Shown here in pieces: positions 35,599 through 44,612 of a stretch of 64,000 nucleotides of DNA. Origin of the DNA: CAIMFV01 sp040757715 (GTDB lineage: Bacteria; Pseudomonadota; Alphaproteobacteria; Caulobacterales; Caulobacteraceae); the NCBI GenBank assembly GCA_040757715.1, contig JBFLWS010000005.1:1-64000 (forward strand). Reading direction: 5' to 3'. The stretch's first letter is position 1; each line of letters starts with the position of its first letter. The notes under the pieces are model-generated. The model was not told where the DNA came from and did no database searches. It worked only from the letters and a program-made list of their open reading frames with translations. Both the position numbers and the translations under genes were made by a program.

Positions 35599-36114
35599 AT
35601 GCAGTGTTTCCGCGTCATCGAAGATGAGCGACCAACTTGGCGTCGCGTTCAGTTCGCTGCAGAGGGACCTGTGGGAACAAACCGGTCCAAGCGATCGCCC
35701 GCGCCTTCGGGCGAAGATCCGCGACAGCACCCGCGTCCGAAGCCCGACGGCTCCCGCGGAGACGGTCATGCCGCTCCGGCGGCGCTGGGCCGCTTTGGCG
35801 CCGACATCCAGGCGGCGTTCGCCGAGGCGGCCGCGCGCCAGCGCGCCAGCTTGTCTGGCGCTGGCGAGCACCTGGAGGATCTGTCCCGCCAGTCGTTTGG
35901 CGCCGTCGAGCCGGAGTCGGTTGGGCGCCTCAAGGCGGAGATCACCAAATGCGTGGCCGAAGCGGCGGCGGAGACGGTGACCATTTGGATGGAACTCACC
36001 AAGCAGGTGCAAGCTGAGTGCCTCCGGTTAGATCAGGCGGTGGAAAGCGGCCTGCCATCCGGCCCTGACTCGGGCGGAACCAATGCTGCTGCGGGCCGAC
36101 GGGCCCGCCGCTGA
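35599..36114 (+). CDS. Possible phasin-like helical protein
   Basis: The 171-residue frame has a low-complexity basic N terminus and a helical C-terminal half (FGADIQAAFAEAAARQRASL, CVAEAAAETVTIWMELTKQV) resembling phasin-like proteins that coat polyester granules. The N-terminal reading may be wrong, since a different frame starting at 35624 is also plausible. An open frame on the other strand has lower protein character. Confidence 0.4.
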   Translation: MQCFRVIEDERPTWRRVQFAAEGPVGTNRSKRSPAPSGEDPRQHPRPKPDGSRGDGHAAPAALGRFGADIQAAFAEAAARQRASLSGAGEHLEDLSRQSFGAVEPESVGRLKAEITKCVAEAAAETVTIWMELTKQVQAECLRLDQAVESGLPSGPDSGGTNAAAGRRARR

Positions 36115-36159
36115 ACCCGAGGGGCGCCCTGGCGGGCTTATCGGAAGCGGACGCTCACC

Positions 36160-36173
36160 TTGATCCGGATCAC
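36160..36173. promoter_or_regulatory. FixK/FNR-like box upstream of hdeD-like gene
   Basis: TTGAT-CCGG-ATCAC matches the consensus dyad except for the last base. It lies about 115 bases before the next start codon. Confidence 0.4.
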
Positions 36174-36287
36174 CCTGCCCACAATTGCGAGACAGCCCCA
36201 CCCTCGTCGTGGCTGTAAGCGCGGCGGGCGACCGGCGTCTTTTAGCGGCGGGCCTGAAGCGGCCCTTGGCACGGGAGATACTGGCCG

Positions 36288-36848
36288 ATGACCGGTGCGA
36301 CAGTGAACTCTGACCGAGGCCTTTCCGCCCTGTGGCGGACAGTGATCATCGTATATGGCGTGTTGGTGCTGGCTTTCGGCCTCGGAGCCCTGCTCTTGCC
36401 GATGCTCGCGACCTTGACCGCAACCTTGACCTTCGGCGGGCTATTGTTCGGCTCCGGCGTGGTCGGTTTGATCGCCCTTGTTTTCGATTGGCGCGCCAAG
36501 GGCTTCGTTTGGCGGTTGTTGTGGGCGTTGATTGCGACCCTCGGCGGAATCTGCATCTTCTTCCATCCGTGGGAGGGCGCCTACACCCTGACCCTGGTGC
36601 TCGCGGCCATCCTGGTGGCGCAGGGCCTGGTCTCGCTGGCGCATGCCTTAACCCACCGCCACAGCCCAGGGTGCCCCTGGGGCTGGATGGCGTTCGGCGG
36701 CGCCGTCACCTCTCTGCTGGGCGGCCTGCTGATCTGGTGGCTTCCGCACGCGGGGATGATGATCCCCGGCCTGTTTCTGGCGGTGAGCCTCCTGTCCTTC
36801 GGTTTCTCTCTGGTTGGCCTGGGCTTCAGCCACAAGCGGAGCGCCTGA
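36288..36848 (+). CDS. hdeD: HdeD-family membrane protein
   Basis: The 186-residue protein has six hydrophobic helices in three pairs, as in HdeD/DUF308 (VYGVLVLAFGLGALLLPM, IATLGGICIFFHPWEGAYTL, WGWMAFGGAVTSLLGGLLIW). In enterobacteria HdeD belongs to acid and high-density stress response. Start at 36288 has GGGAGA upstream. It is monocistronic with a hairpin after it. Confidence 0.85.
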   Translation: MTGATVNSDRGLSALWRTVIIVYGVLVLAFGLGALLLPMLATLTATLTFGGLLFGSGVVGLIALVFDWRAKGFVWRLLWALIATLGGICIFFHPWEGAYTLTLVLAAILVAQGLVSLAHALTHRHSPGCPWGWMAFGGAVTSLLGGLLIWWLPHAGMMIPGLFLAVSLLSFGFSLVGLGFSHKRSA

Positions 36849-36860
36849 CCAGAGGCGAGC

Positions 36861-36884
36861 GGTGGCGGTTGGTTCGCCGCCACC
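36861..36884 (+). terminator. Hairpin after hdeD-like gene
   Basis: GGTGGCGG, eight-base loop, CCGCCACC form a perfect 8-bp stem 12 bases after the stop. There is no T run, so termination strength is uncertain. Confidence 0.5.
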
Positions 36885-37132
36885 GTACCCGACCGGGGCT
36901 GACGCATCCCAAACTGGACGTCTTTCGCACCGCCGCAGGCGGTCCAAGAACGCTCGGAGCCGTTGAAGCGGCGGGCGACCCCATCATCTGCGGTAGGCGG
37001 CGGCGTTTTGAACAGCTGATGCGTCCGTAAGGACCGATCGGCTCCCGCGTCATAGCCAGCAACCGGACCGCGTCTGCGGCGGCGTCCATTGCGTCAGCCA
37101 CATTGCGGCTGGGCTCGGTGAAGAGGCCCGTC

Positions 37133-39553
37133 ATGAGCACTACCTCGGAGCTGGTTCTGCCGTTCGAGCAGCTTGGCCGCGGCGACGTCGCCCGCGTGGG
37201 GGGCAAGAACGCTTCTCTGGGCGAAATGGTGCGCAACCTGGGTGCAAAAGGGGTGAAGGTGCCGCCGGGCTTCGCCACCACCGCGCAAGCCTATTGGCGA
37301 TTCCTCGATGCCAACGGGCTGAAGCCTAGAATCGCTGCCGCTCTCGCCGATCTCGCCGCGGGGCGGACAAGCCTCGCGGACACCGGATCGGCCATCCGCG
37401 ATTGGGTCCGCCGCGGCGACTGGCCCGGGGATATCGCTGCGGCGATTACGGAATCCTACAGCGCTCTCTGCACGCGGATCGGGCGCTCGGACGCCGATGT
37501 GGCAGTGCGCTCCAGCGCGACGGCCGAAGACCTGCCCGACGCCAGCTTCGCCGGGCAGCAGGAAAGCTACCTCAATATCCGGGGCGAGGCGGCGCTACTC
37601 GACGCCTGCCGACGCTGCTACGCCTCGCTCTTCACCGACCGGGCGATCAGCTATCGGCAGGCGATGGGCTTCGACCATTCGAAGGTCGCCCTGTCGATCG
37701 GCGTGCAACAGATGGTGCGCTCGGACCTCGCCGGCGCCGGGGTGATGTTCTCGATCGACACCGAGACAGGCTTCGACAAGGTGGTGCTGATCAACGCCGC
37801 CTGGGGGCTCGGTGAGAACGTCGTGCAAGGCGCCGTCGATCCGGACGAGTACCAGGTGTTCAAGCCGCTGCTGAACCCGCCGGGCCTGGCGCCGATCCTA
37901 GGGAAGAAGATCGGCGGCAAGGCGCAGAAGATGATCTACGCCGAGGGCGGCGATCATCCGACCGGCAACGTGCTGACCTCCCCGGCCGAGCGGGCTGCCG
38001 CCGTGCTGAGCGACGCCGAGATCTTGACCCTGGCGCGCGCCGCCTGCGCCATCGAGGCGCACTACGGTTGCCCGATGGACATGGAGTGGGCCAAGGACGG
38101 GGCGGACGGCGAGATTTTTATCGTCCAGGCGCGCCCGGAGACGGTGCAGTCCAGCCGCGGCGCCGCGACCCTTCTCAGCTACCGCCTCAAGGCCAAGGGC
38201 CGCACCTTAGCCGCGGGCCTGGCCATCGGCGATGTGGTCGCCGCCGGCGAGGTTTGCCTGATCGAGAGCCCCAAGGACATCGGCCGCTTCGTCGACGGTG
38301 CTGTGCTGGTCACGACCGCGACCGATCCGGACTGGGTGCCGATCATGAAGCGGGCGGCGGCCATCGTCACCGACCATGGCGGCCGCACCTCACATGCCGC
38401 GATTGTCAGCCGCGAGCTGGGCTTGCCGGCAATCGTCGGAGCGGGTGATGCGACCCAGGTGTTGCACGACGGGCAGACGGTGACTGTCTCCTGCGCCGAG
38501 GGCGACCAGGGCTATGTCTACGAGGGGAGGGCGGAGATCGAGGTCCAGTCCCTCGAAACCGAAGGCCTGCCGGCCACCCGCACTCAGATCATGCTCAACC
38601 TCGCCAATCCGGCGGCGGCCTTCCGCTGGTGGCGGTTGCCGGCCGACGGGGTAGGCTTGGCGCGGATGGAGTTCGTGGTCAGCAACCACGTCAAGGTCCA
38701 TCCGATGGCCTTGGTCCGCTTTGAGACCCTGAAGGACGCCGCCGCCAAGGCGACGATCGCCGAACTCACCGCGGGCTACGAGGACCGGACGGAATACTTC
38801 GTTGACAAGCTCTCGCGCGGCCTGTCTCGGATCGCCGCGGCCTTGCATCCCAAGCCGGTGATCGTGCGGATGAGTGACTTCAAGACCAACGAGTACGCCG
38901 GTCTGATTGGCGGCGCGGAATTCGAGCCCGAAGAGGAGAATCCTATGCTCGGATTCCGGGGCGCCTCGCGCTACTATTCGCCGCGCTACCGCGAGGGCTT
39001 CGCCCTCGAATGTCAGGCCATCCGGCGCCTGCGCGAGACCCTGGGCTTCCGCAATGTGATCGTGATGATCCCCTTCTGCCGCTCGACCCGAGAAGCCGAC
39101 CGGGTGCTGCAGGTGATGGCCGAGAATGGATTGGAGCGTGGAAAGGACGGGCTGCAAGTCTATATGATGTGCGAGATTCCCTCCAACGTCATCCTGGCCA
39201 AGGACTTCGCCGAGCGGTTCGATGGTTTCTCCATCGGCAGCAACGACCTCACCCAGCTGACCTTGGGCGTGGACAGAGACTCCGAGGAGTTGGCTGAACT
39301 GTTCGACGAGCAGGACCCGGCGGTCAAATGGATGATCGGCCAGGTGCTGGTCGCCGCCCACGAGGTCCACGCCAAGGTCGGCATCTGCGGCGAGGCGCCG
39401 AGCAACCATCCGGAGTTCGCGCGCTTTCTGGTGGCGCGCAGCATCGACTCCATTTCGGTGAGCCCGGACAGCTTCATCGCTGTCAAGCGCGTCGTCGCGG
39501 CTGCCGAGGACGGCCAGCGCAAGCTTTGGCGCGACATCGCCCCAGCGCATTAG
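37133..39553 (+). CDS. ppsA: Phosphoenolpyruvate synthase
   Basis: The 806-residue enzyme converts pyruvate and ATP to PEP, AMP and phosphate. It has the ATP-binding N-terminal domain (GGKNASLGEMV, VRSSATAEDLPDASFAGQQE), the phosphohistidine domain with GGRTSHAAIVSRE (His421) and the PEP-binding barrel with active-site CGEAPSNHP. I chose ATG at 37133, as the ten upstream residues are not family-like. It closes the plus-strand metabolic part and converges on ppk2. Confidence 0.95.
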   Translation: MSTTSELVLPFEQLGRGDVARVGGKNASLGEMVRNLGAKGVKVPPGFATTAQAYWRFLDANGLKPRIAAALADLAAGRTSLADTGSAIRDWVRRGDWPGDIAAAITESYSALCTRIGRSDADVAVRSSATAEDLPDASFAGQQESYLNIRGEAALLDACRRCYASLFTDRAISYRQAMGFDHSKVALSIGVQQMVRSDLAGAGVMFSIDTETGFDKVVLINAAWGLGENVVQGAVDPDEYQVFKPLLNPPGLAPILGKKIGGKAQKMIYAEGGDHPTGNVLTSPAERAAAVLSDAEILTLARAACAIEAHYGCPMDMEWAKDGADGEIFIVQARPETVQSSRGAATLLSYRLKAKGRTLAAGLAIGDVVAAGEVCLIESPKDIGRFVDGAVLVTTATDPDWVPIMKRAAAIVTDHGGRTSHAAIVSRELGLPAIVGAGDATQVLHDGQTVTVSCAEGDQGYVYEGRAEIEVQSLETEGLPATRTQIMLNLANPAAAFRWWRLPADGVGLARMEFVVSNHVKVHPMALVRFETLKDAAAKATIAELTAGYEDRTEYFVDKLSRGLSRIAAALHPKPVIVRMSDFKTNEYAGLIGGAEFEPEEENPMLGFRGASRYYSPRYREGFALECQAIRRLRETLGFRNVIVMIPFCRSTREADRVLQVMAENGLERGKDGLQVYMMCEIPSNVILAKDFAERFDGFSIGSNDLTQLTLGVDRDSEELAELFDEQDPAVKWMIGQVLVAAHEVHAKVGICGEAPSNHPEFARFLVARSIDSISVSPDSFIAVKRVVAAAEDGQRKLWRDIAPAH

Positions 39554-39579
39554 ACGTCGGGGATTACCGCCGGTCCCGG

Positions 39580-39602
39580 CATCGCCCCTGACTGGGGCGG
39601 TG
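39580..39602. terminator. Hairpin between convergent ppsA and ppk2
   Basis: CATCGCCCC, loop TGACT, GGGGCGGTG form a 9-bp stem with one G-T pair. It lies between two converging stops and could end transcription from both sides. Confidence 0.5.
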
Positions 39603-39617
39603 GGGCGTCGGGTCCGG

Positions 39618-40397
39618 TCAAGAAGCGAGAAGGCCGCGCTTGGCGACCCGGTCGCTGTAGGCGAATACCACCTCGGGATCGGGCGTGGCGACGTGCTCGT
39701 TCCGATCCGGGCATTCGACCTGCGACAGGAGGTGACGGATCAGGTTGAGGCGTGCTGGCTTCTTGGCGTCGGCGCGAACCACATGCCAGGGCGTGATCTC
39801 GTTGTGAGTGCGCGCCAGCATCTCGTCACGGGCGGCGCTGTATGCGTCCCAATGCTTCAGGGCCACCGCATCGATCGGGCTGACCTTCCACTGCTTCAAA
39901 GGATCGGTCCTGCGGTCCTTCAACCGCTGGCGCTGCTCCTCCTTCGAGATGTCGAGGTAGTATTTGAAGATTTGGATGCCGGACTTCACCAGCATGTGCT
40001 CGAAGGGGAGCACCATAGCCATGAATTCTTCGTACTCTTCCGCCGTGCAGAAGCCCATGACCCGCTCGACGCCGGCGCGATTGTACCAACTGCGATTCAT
40101 CAGCACCATCTCCTGGCTCGACGGCAGGTGCGGCACATAGCGCTGGAAGTACCACGACCGCTCATCGTGGTCGGACGGCTTGCCCAGCGCCATCACCCGC
40201 GTCTCGCGCGGGCTCAGGTGTTCGACGACCCGCTTGATCACCCCGTCCTTGCCTGCGGCGTCGCGGCCTTCGACGATCACCAGTAGACGGTGATCGAACT
40301 TGATCAAGTGCCGCTGCAGCTTGACGAGCTCCACCTGCAACGTGTGCAGCGCGTCCTGGTAGTCGTCGTTGCGCTCGGTCTTGCGTTTCCCGCCCAT
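39618..40397 (-). CDS. ppk2: Polyphosphate kinase 2 (PPK2)
   Basis: The 259-residue enzyme moves phosphate between polyphosphate and nucleoside phosphates. Walker A GRDAAGKDG is at 44-52, followed by SDHDERSWYFQRYVPHLP and the lid/core region NRSWYNRAGVERVMGF. The single-domain size fits PPK2 class I. Together with PEP synthase it suggests energy management under stress. Confidence 0.93.
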   Translation of the reverse strand: MGGKRKTERNDDYQDALHTLQVELVKLQRHLIKFDHRLLVIVEGRDAAGKDGVIKRVVEHLSPRETRVMALGKPSDHDERSWYFQRYVPHLPSSQEMVLMNRSWYNRAGVERVMGFCTAEEYEEFMAMVLPFEHMLVKSGIQIFKYYLDISKEEQRQRLKDRRTDPLKQWKVSPIDAVALKHWDAYSAARDEMLARTHNEITPWHVVRADAKKPARLNLIRHLLSQVECPDRNEHVATPDPEVVFAYSDRVAKRGLLAS

Positions 40398-40545
40398 GCC
40401 CGCCGTCCTCCGCCATTGCCGGCCATCGCGCTAGGACGGCTGCCCAGCGTGAATCCTTACGCGTCGCGTGCGCGCTGTACATCTCAATGGCGAAGGGCTG
40501 ATCGGCCGGACTGTAAGGCGCAGCCACGTCCCGGAGGTCGGTTAG

Positions 40546-40910
40546 TTGATGTTCCATCCGGCCGCCGGCCAGGTCGTCGGCTTCATCCCGCTCGGCTTGA
40601 GCGTCGTGTTCGCCCCGCTCGTCTTTCTGCTCGTGGTGAGTTTCGCCACGAGCAGGCCAACCGCTCGCGGCGCGGGCATGCTCCACTGGAGCATCGTCGC
40701 CCTGTTGGGGGCCTCTCGCCGTTCGGCCGTCCGTTCGGCCGTCCGTTCGGGTTCACCGCCCCGAATTGGCTGCTGGCGGCTGCGATCACGGGCCTAGTGG
40801 CCGCCTACTTTGTGGCGGCGGAAGGCGTGAAGCGGCTCGCAATGGCCACGCCTGTAATCGCCCGCGCCCGGCCGCGTCCATTGTCAGAGCCGCAGGACGG
40901 GCGGCGATAG
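40546..40910 (+). pseudogene. Frameshifted tail of a cation-transporting P-type ATPase (probable)
   Basis: One frame encodes hydrophobic VVGFIPLGLSVVFAPLVFLL and ends its sensible part at VALLGA. A second frame continues with PFGFTAPNWLLAAAITGLVA and YFVAAEGVKRLAM, which resembles the last helices of Mg-type P-ATPases. Between them lies a tandem repeat of CGTTCGGCCGTC (about 40720-40751, 2.7 units). The 12-base unit keeps frame, so the shift itself must be beside it. A small intact membrane protein is the alternative. Confidence 0.45.
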
Positions 40911-40925
40911 ATCGAGGGGCCCGCC

Positions 40926-41573
40926 GTGACCACTTTCTCCCGCTGGACCGCGCGCGTCGGCGCGCTCATGTTGGCCGCCGCGGCGCTGGCTGGCTGCGGC
41001 ATCAACGCCATTCCGACCAAGCAGGAGGCGGCAAAGGCCGCCTGGGCGGATGTTCAGGCGCAATACCAGCGGCGCTCCGACCTCATTCCCAACCTGGTCG
41101 AGACCGTCAAAGGCTATGCAACCCAGGAACGAACAGTGCTCACCCAGATGACCCAGGCGCGAGCTTCCGCCACCCAGGTCAAGGTCGACGCCTCGACCAT
41201 CACCGATCCCGCCGCATTCCAGAGGTATCAGGCCGCCCAGAATCAGCTCACCGGCGTCTTGGGACGGCTGCTGGCGATCAGTGAAAACTACCCGGATATC
41301 AAGTCCAATCAGAATTTCCTGGCCCTGCAGAGCCAGCTGGAAGGGACCGAAAACCGGATCGCGGTGGCGCGGCGCGACTACAACGAGGCGGTGCGCGACT
41401 ACAACACCAGCCTGCGCACATTCCCGACCATCTTGTGGGCCAAGACCGCCTACGCGTCGGCCAAGCCCATGCAATTGTTCGAGGCGACCGAAGCAGCCCA
41501 GGCCGCGCCCAAGGTGAGCTTTGCGCCGCCCGCAGCCGCACCCCAGGCCCCGACGCCCGCGCGCGCACAGTGA
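40926..41573 (+). CDS. lemA: LemA-family lipoprotein
   Basis: The 215-residue protein has a signal ending ALAGCG and the LemA helical-bundle motifs RRSDLIPNLVETVKGYA, SENYPDIKSNQNFLALQSQL and ARRDYNEAVRDYN. It ends in an Ala/Pro-rich tail. GTG start at 40926. Its stop overlaps the next start (TGATG). LemA proteins commonly sit beside TPM-domain proteins; their exact role is not settled. Confidence 0.92.
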   Translation: MTTFSRWTARVGALMLAAAALAGCGINAIPTKQEAAKAAWADVQAQYQRRSDLIPNLVETVKGYATQERTVLTQMTQARASATQVKVDASTITDPAAFQRYQAAQNQLTGVLGRLLAISENYPDIKSNQNFLALQSQLEGTENRIAVARRDYNEAVRDYNTSLRTFPTILWAKTAYASAKPMQLFEATEAAQAAPKVSFAPPAAAPQAPTPARAQ

Positions 41574-42334
41574 TGGCCGCCGTGCGCGCTATCGTCCCAG
41601 CGGCCCTGGCTCTGATCGCCAGCTTCGTGCTGGCGACGGCAGCCGCCGCCTCTGCGCCGGTGTTCCCGGCCCTGACCGGGCGGGTGGTCGACGACGCCAA
41701 TGTGCTCTCACCGCCGACGCGGGAAGCGCTCACGGCTAAGCTCGAGGCGCTGGAATCGAAGACCTCGCGACAGTTGGTGGTTGTCACCGTGCCCTCGCTG
41801 CAAGGCTATGCGATCGAGGACTATGGCTACCAGCTTGGACGTGCTTGGGGCATCGGAGAAAAGGGCAAGAACAACGGCGCGCTGCTCATCGTCGCGCCGA
41901 ACGAACGCAAGGTGCGCGTCGAGGTCGGCTACGGACTGGAGGGGGTTCTCACCGACGCCCTCTCCGAGGTCATCCTGCAACAAAAGGTGCTCCCGCGCTT
42001 CCGGGTGGGCGACATCGAAAGCGGCGTTGTGGCTGGAACCGACGCCTTGGTCGAGCAACTTTCCTTGCCGGATGACGAGGCGCGTGATCGCGTCGCAGCG
42101 GCGAGCACGCCGCAACCACAGGCCGGGGGTTCATCTGCCCCAAGCGCCGCATTGATCCTGCTTGGCGCCTGGGTTCTCCTAGGCCTCTTCGGTATGATCG
42201 TCGGCGGGCCCGGCCACCGGATGGACCTTTGGCTACTTCCCCTCTTGCTGCTGATGGGCGGCCGCCGCGGGCGAGGCGGCTTCAGCGGCGGCGGGGGCTC
42301 GTTCGGCGGCGGCGGCGCCTCAGGGAGTTGGTAG
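41573..42334 (+). CDS. TPM-domain protein with glycine-rich tail (YgcG-like)
   Basis: The 253-residue protein has a signal peptide, a TPM domain (about 28-150: RVVDDANVLSPPTREALTAK, RKVRVEVGYGLEGVLTDA), a membrane segment and a Gly/Ser-rich end (GGGGSFGGGGASGSW). This LemA neighbour is anchored in the membrane with its domain outside. The next gene follows directly after its stop. Confidence 0.9.
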   Translation: MAAVRAIVPAALALIASFVLATAAAASAPVFPALTGRVVDDANVLSPPTREALTAKLEALESKTSRQLVVVTVPSLQGYAIEDYGYQLGRAWGIGEKGKNNGALLIVAPNERKVRVEVGYGLEGVLTDALSEVILQQKVLPRFRVGDIESGVVAGTDALVEQLSLPDDEARDRVAAASTPQPQAGGSSAPSAALILLGAWVLLGLFGMIVGGPGHRMDLWLLPLLLLMGGRRGRGGFSGGGGSFGGGGASGSW

Positions 42335-43009
42335 ATGTTGAGCCGTGAGGATCATGGGCGGATCGAGGCGGCGATTGCGGCGGCCGAAGCTTCCACGCGC
42401 GGGGAGATCGTCTGCGCCGTGACGGAGGAGGCGGGGGTCTACGCCGAGGTGCCCCTAGCCTGGGCAGCGGCCATGGCGCTCGTTCTGCCGCTCGTGCCAC
42501 TCGCCGCGCTCGGCGTCTTCCGTCATCTGGGCCTCGCCGCGCGGGCCTGGTCTCTGCACTTGGACGTCATCACAGCCGTGACCGGTTACGTGTTCGTTCA
42601 GTGCATATTGTTCCTAGCGGTGTTCGTTGCCGCCTCGGTCCCGGCGGTCCGACGCTGGCTCACCCCGGCACTGATCAAGCGCAAGCACGTGAGGGCGCGG
42701 GCGACCGAGCAGTTTCTGGCCAGGGGCCTAGACCGGACCCGCGAGCGGATCGGCGTCTTGATCTTCGTTTCGTTGAAGGATCGGCAGGTGGAGATTCTGG
42801 CCGACATCGGCGTCAGCGAGAAGATCGCCGAGCCCGCCTGGCGCGAGGTGGTGGCCGATTTGGTCGGTGGCGTTCGGGCCGGGCGGCCAGCAGACGGCTT
42901 CGTCGCGGCCGTTGCACGCGCCGGGCGTCTGCTGGCGGAGCACTTTCCCGCTGGGCCGGACAATCCGAATGAGCTGTCAGACAGCGTTGTGGATGCGCCC
43001 AGCCGATGA
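42335..43009 (+). CDS. TPM-domain membrane protein
   Basis: The 224-residue protein has an N-terminal ASTRGEIVCAVTEEAGVYAE, two or three membrane helices, and a C-terminal region with RIGVLIFVSLKDRQVEILAD and PADGFVAAVARAGRLLAEHF, as in the second TPM protein of LemA operons. It starts at the base after the previous stop and overlaps the next gene by 4 bases. Confidence 0.88.
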   Translation: MLSREDHGRIEAAIAAAEASTRGEIVCAVTEEAGVYAEVPLAWAAAMALVLPLVPLAALGVFRHLGLAARAWSLHLDVITAVTGYVFVQCILFLAVFVAASVPAVRRWLTPALIKRKHVRARATEQFLARGLDRTRERIGVLIFVSLKDRQVEILADIGVSEKIAEPAWREVVADLVGGVRAGRPADGFVAAVARAGRLLAEHFPAGPDNPNELSDSVVDAPSR

Positions 43010-43245
43010 CATCGGCGCGAGACCCAGGCAAGAGCTGCGGCTCTCTATTCGTGGGCGCTCTCGAAACCCTGATCGAGCAAATCGGTCTTCAGGGCCTGAG
43101 GATCAACAACCTGTTCCAGATCGAAACGGGCTGGCGCGCCAATCTCACAGACGGTCACGTCCTTTACGCGTTTGGCGAGGGGCCGAACGCCATCGACGCC
43201 CTCCGCGGGGCCGTCGATCGAACGGGCAAGAAGGCTCTCGTATGA
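43006..43245 (+). CDS. Small conserved-looking protein between TPM and Nramp genes
   Basis: The 79-residue soluble protein starts with ATG overlapping the TPM stop and ends overlapping the Nramp start (ATGA at both ends). This double coupling supports a real gene. The pattern RINNLFQIETGWRANLTDG and VLYAFGEGPNAIDALRGAV suggests a small alpha/beta domain. Family not recognised. Confidence 0.7.
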   Translation: MTSARDPGKSCGSLFVGALETLIEQIGLQGLRINNLFQIETGWRANLTDGHVLYAFGEGPNAIDALRGAVDRTGKKALV

Positions 43246-44576
43246 CGCCTGAAATCGATGAGCAGAGAGACAACTCCGCCGACGCGCCGCTGGAGGCGGG
43301 CATGGTTTTTGGGGAGTCTGTATGGGGGCGTCTCAAGGAGCATCCGCTGGCGCACATCGGGCCCGGGCTGATCACCGGCGTCGCCGACGATGATCCGAGC
43401 GGCATCGCCACCTACTCCCAGGCCGGCGCCCAATACGGGCTGAACATGCTCTGGACGATGCCGTTCAGTTGGCCGCTGATGTCGGCCATCCAGTCCATGT
43501 GTGCGCGGATCGGCCGGGTGACCGGAAAGGGATTGGCGGCCAACATCAAGGCGGCCTTTCCGCCCGCCGTGGTGCGAGGCGTGGTTCTGTTGCTCCTGGT
43601 CGCCAACATTCTCAATATCGCGGCCGACATCGCCGCGATGGGAGAGGTCGCCGAGCTCGTTACGCGCGTGAGCCGGCATTTAATGACCGTGGTGTTCGTT
43701 CTCGTAACCGTCGTGCTTCAGGTCTTCATACCCTACAAGCGGTACGTATATTACCTGAAATGGCTGACATTCTCGCTTCTGGCTTATGCCGCAGTCCTGT
43801 TTACGGTGCGAGTGCCCTGGAGCGAAGTCGCGTTGCGATCTGTTTGGCCCCAGCTCAAGTTGGACGCCGATAGCGCGACCGTAGTGGTTGGGGTGTTTGG
43901 CACGACGATCAGCCCCTACCTGTTCTTCTGGCAAGCTTCCGAGGAGGTCGAGGACATGCAGGTTCGGCAGGCGCCGGCGCTGATGGCGAACGAAGCCGCC
44001 TCGGGCCCAGAACTGCGCCGGATCCGGTGGGACACGTGGAGCGGGATGTTCTACTCGAACGTGACGGCTTACTTCATCATCTTGGCGACCGCCGTGACAC
44101 TTCATCACGCGGGCGTCACCAACATCGAGACAGCGGCCCAAGCAGCTAGCGCGCTGCGGCCCCTGGCGGGTGATCTCGCCTACCTACTCTTCGCTCTGGG
44201 AATTCTCGGCGTGGGACTGATCGGCGTGCCGGTGCTGGCCGGCTCAGGCGCCTACGCCCTCTGCGAGGCGATGGGCTGGAAATGGGGCCTGAGCAGAAAG
44301 ACGACTGACGCACGGGCCTTCTATGGCGTTATCGCCATCAGCTTCCTTCTGGCGCTTGCTATCCACTATTCGCCGATCAGCCCGATGAAGGCCCTCTTCT
44401 GGAGCGCGGTGCTCAACGGTCTCGTCGCCGTCCCGCTGATGGCCGTGGTGGTTGTGCTGGTTCGCAAGCGCTCGGTAATGGGCGAGTATGTCGCGAGCCA
44501 AACCTTGGCGGTCTTGGGTTGGATCGGCGTCGCCGTCATGGCCCTGGCCGCGCTGATAATGTTCCTGCCCCGCTAG
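43242..44576 (+). CDS. Nramp-family metal transporter with non-canonical binding motifs
   Basis: The 444-residue protein has about eleven membrane helices and the Nramp order. Helix 1 reads DPSG (51-54) where classical Mn/Fe transporters have DPGN. Helix 6 reads TISPY (222-226) where they have the metal-binding Met and a His (MPH). The ion is therefore uncertain; a relative transporting another divalent ion is possible. ATG at 43242 overlaps the upstream stop; a long upstream frame is rejected. Confidence 0.88.
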   Translation: MTPEIDEQRDNSADAPLEAGMVFGESVWGRLKEHPLAHIGPGLITGVADDDPSGIATYSQAGAQYGLNMLWTMPFSWPLMSAIQSMCARIGRVTGKGLAANIKAAFPPAVVRGVVLLLLVANILNIAADIAAMGEVAELVTRVSRHLMTVVFVLVTVVLQVFIPYKRYVYYLKWLTFSLLAYAAVLFTVRVPWSEVALRSVWPQLKLDADSATVVVGVFGTTISPYLFFWQASEEVEDMQVRQAPALMANEAASGPELRRIRWDTWSGMFYSNVTAYFIILATAVTLHHAGVTNIETAAQAASALRPLAGDLAYLLFALGILGVGLIGVPVLAGSGAYALCEAMGWKWGLSRKTTDARAFYGVIAISFLLALAIHYSPISPMKALFWSAVLNGLVAVPLMAVVVVLVRKRSVMGEYVASQTLAVLGWIGVAVMALAALIMFLPR

Positions 44577-44581
44577 GCGAT

Positions 44582-44602
44582 CGCCTTGGATTGATCAAGG
44601 CG
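44582..44602. terminator. Hairpin between convergent Nramp and decarboxylase genes
   Basis: CGCCTTG, seven bases, CAAGGCG form a perfect 7-bp stem in a 36-base gap between two converging stops. No T run follows. Confidence 0.45.
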
Positions 44603-44612
44603 CGGGTGGGCT

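Noticed and set aside
35467..36012. Minus-strand 181-codon frame opposite the phasin-like gene
   Set aside because: Its translation is Arg/Gly/Leu-rich without domain-like pattern, and the plus-strand frame has a coherent helical region.
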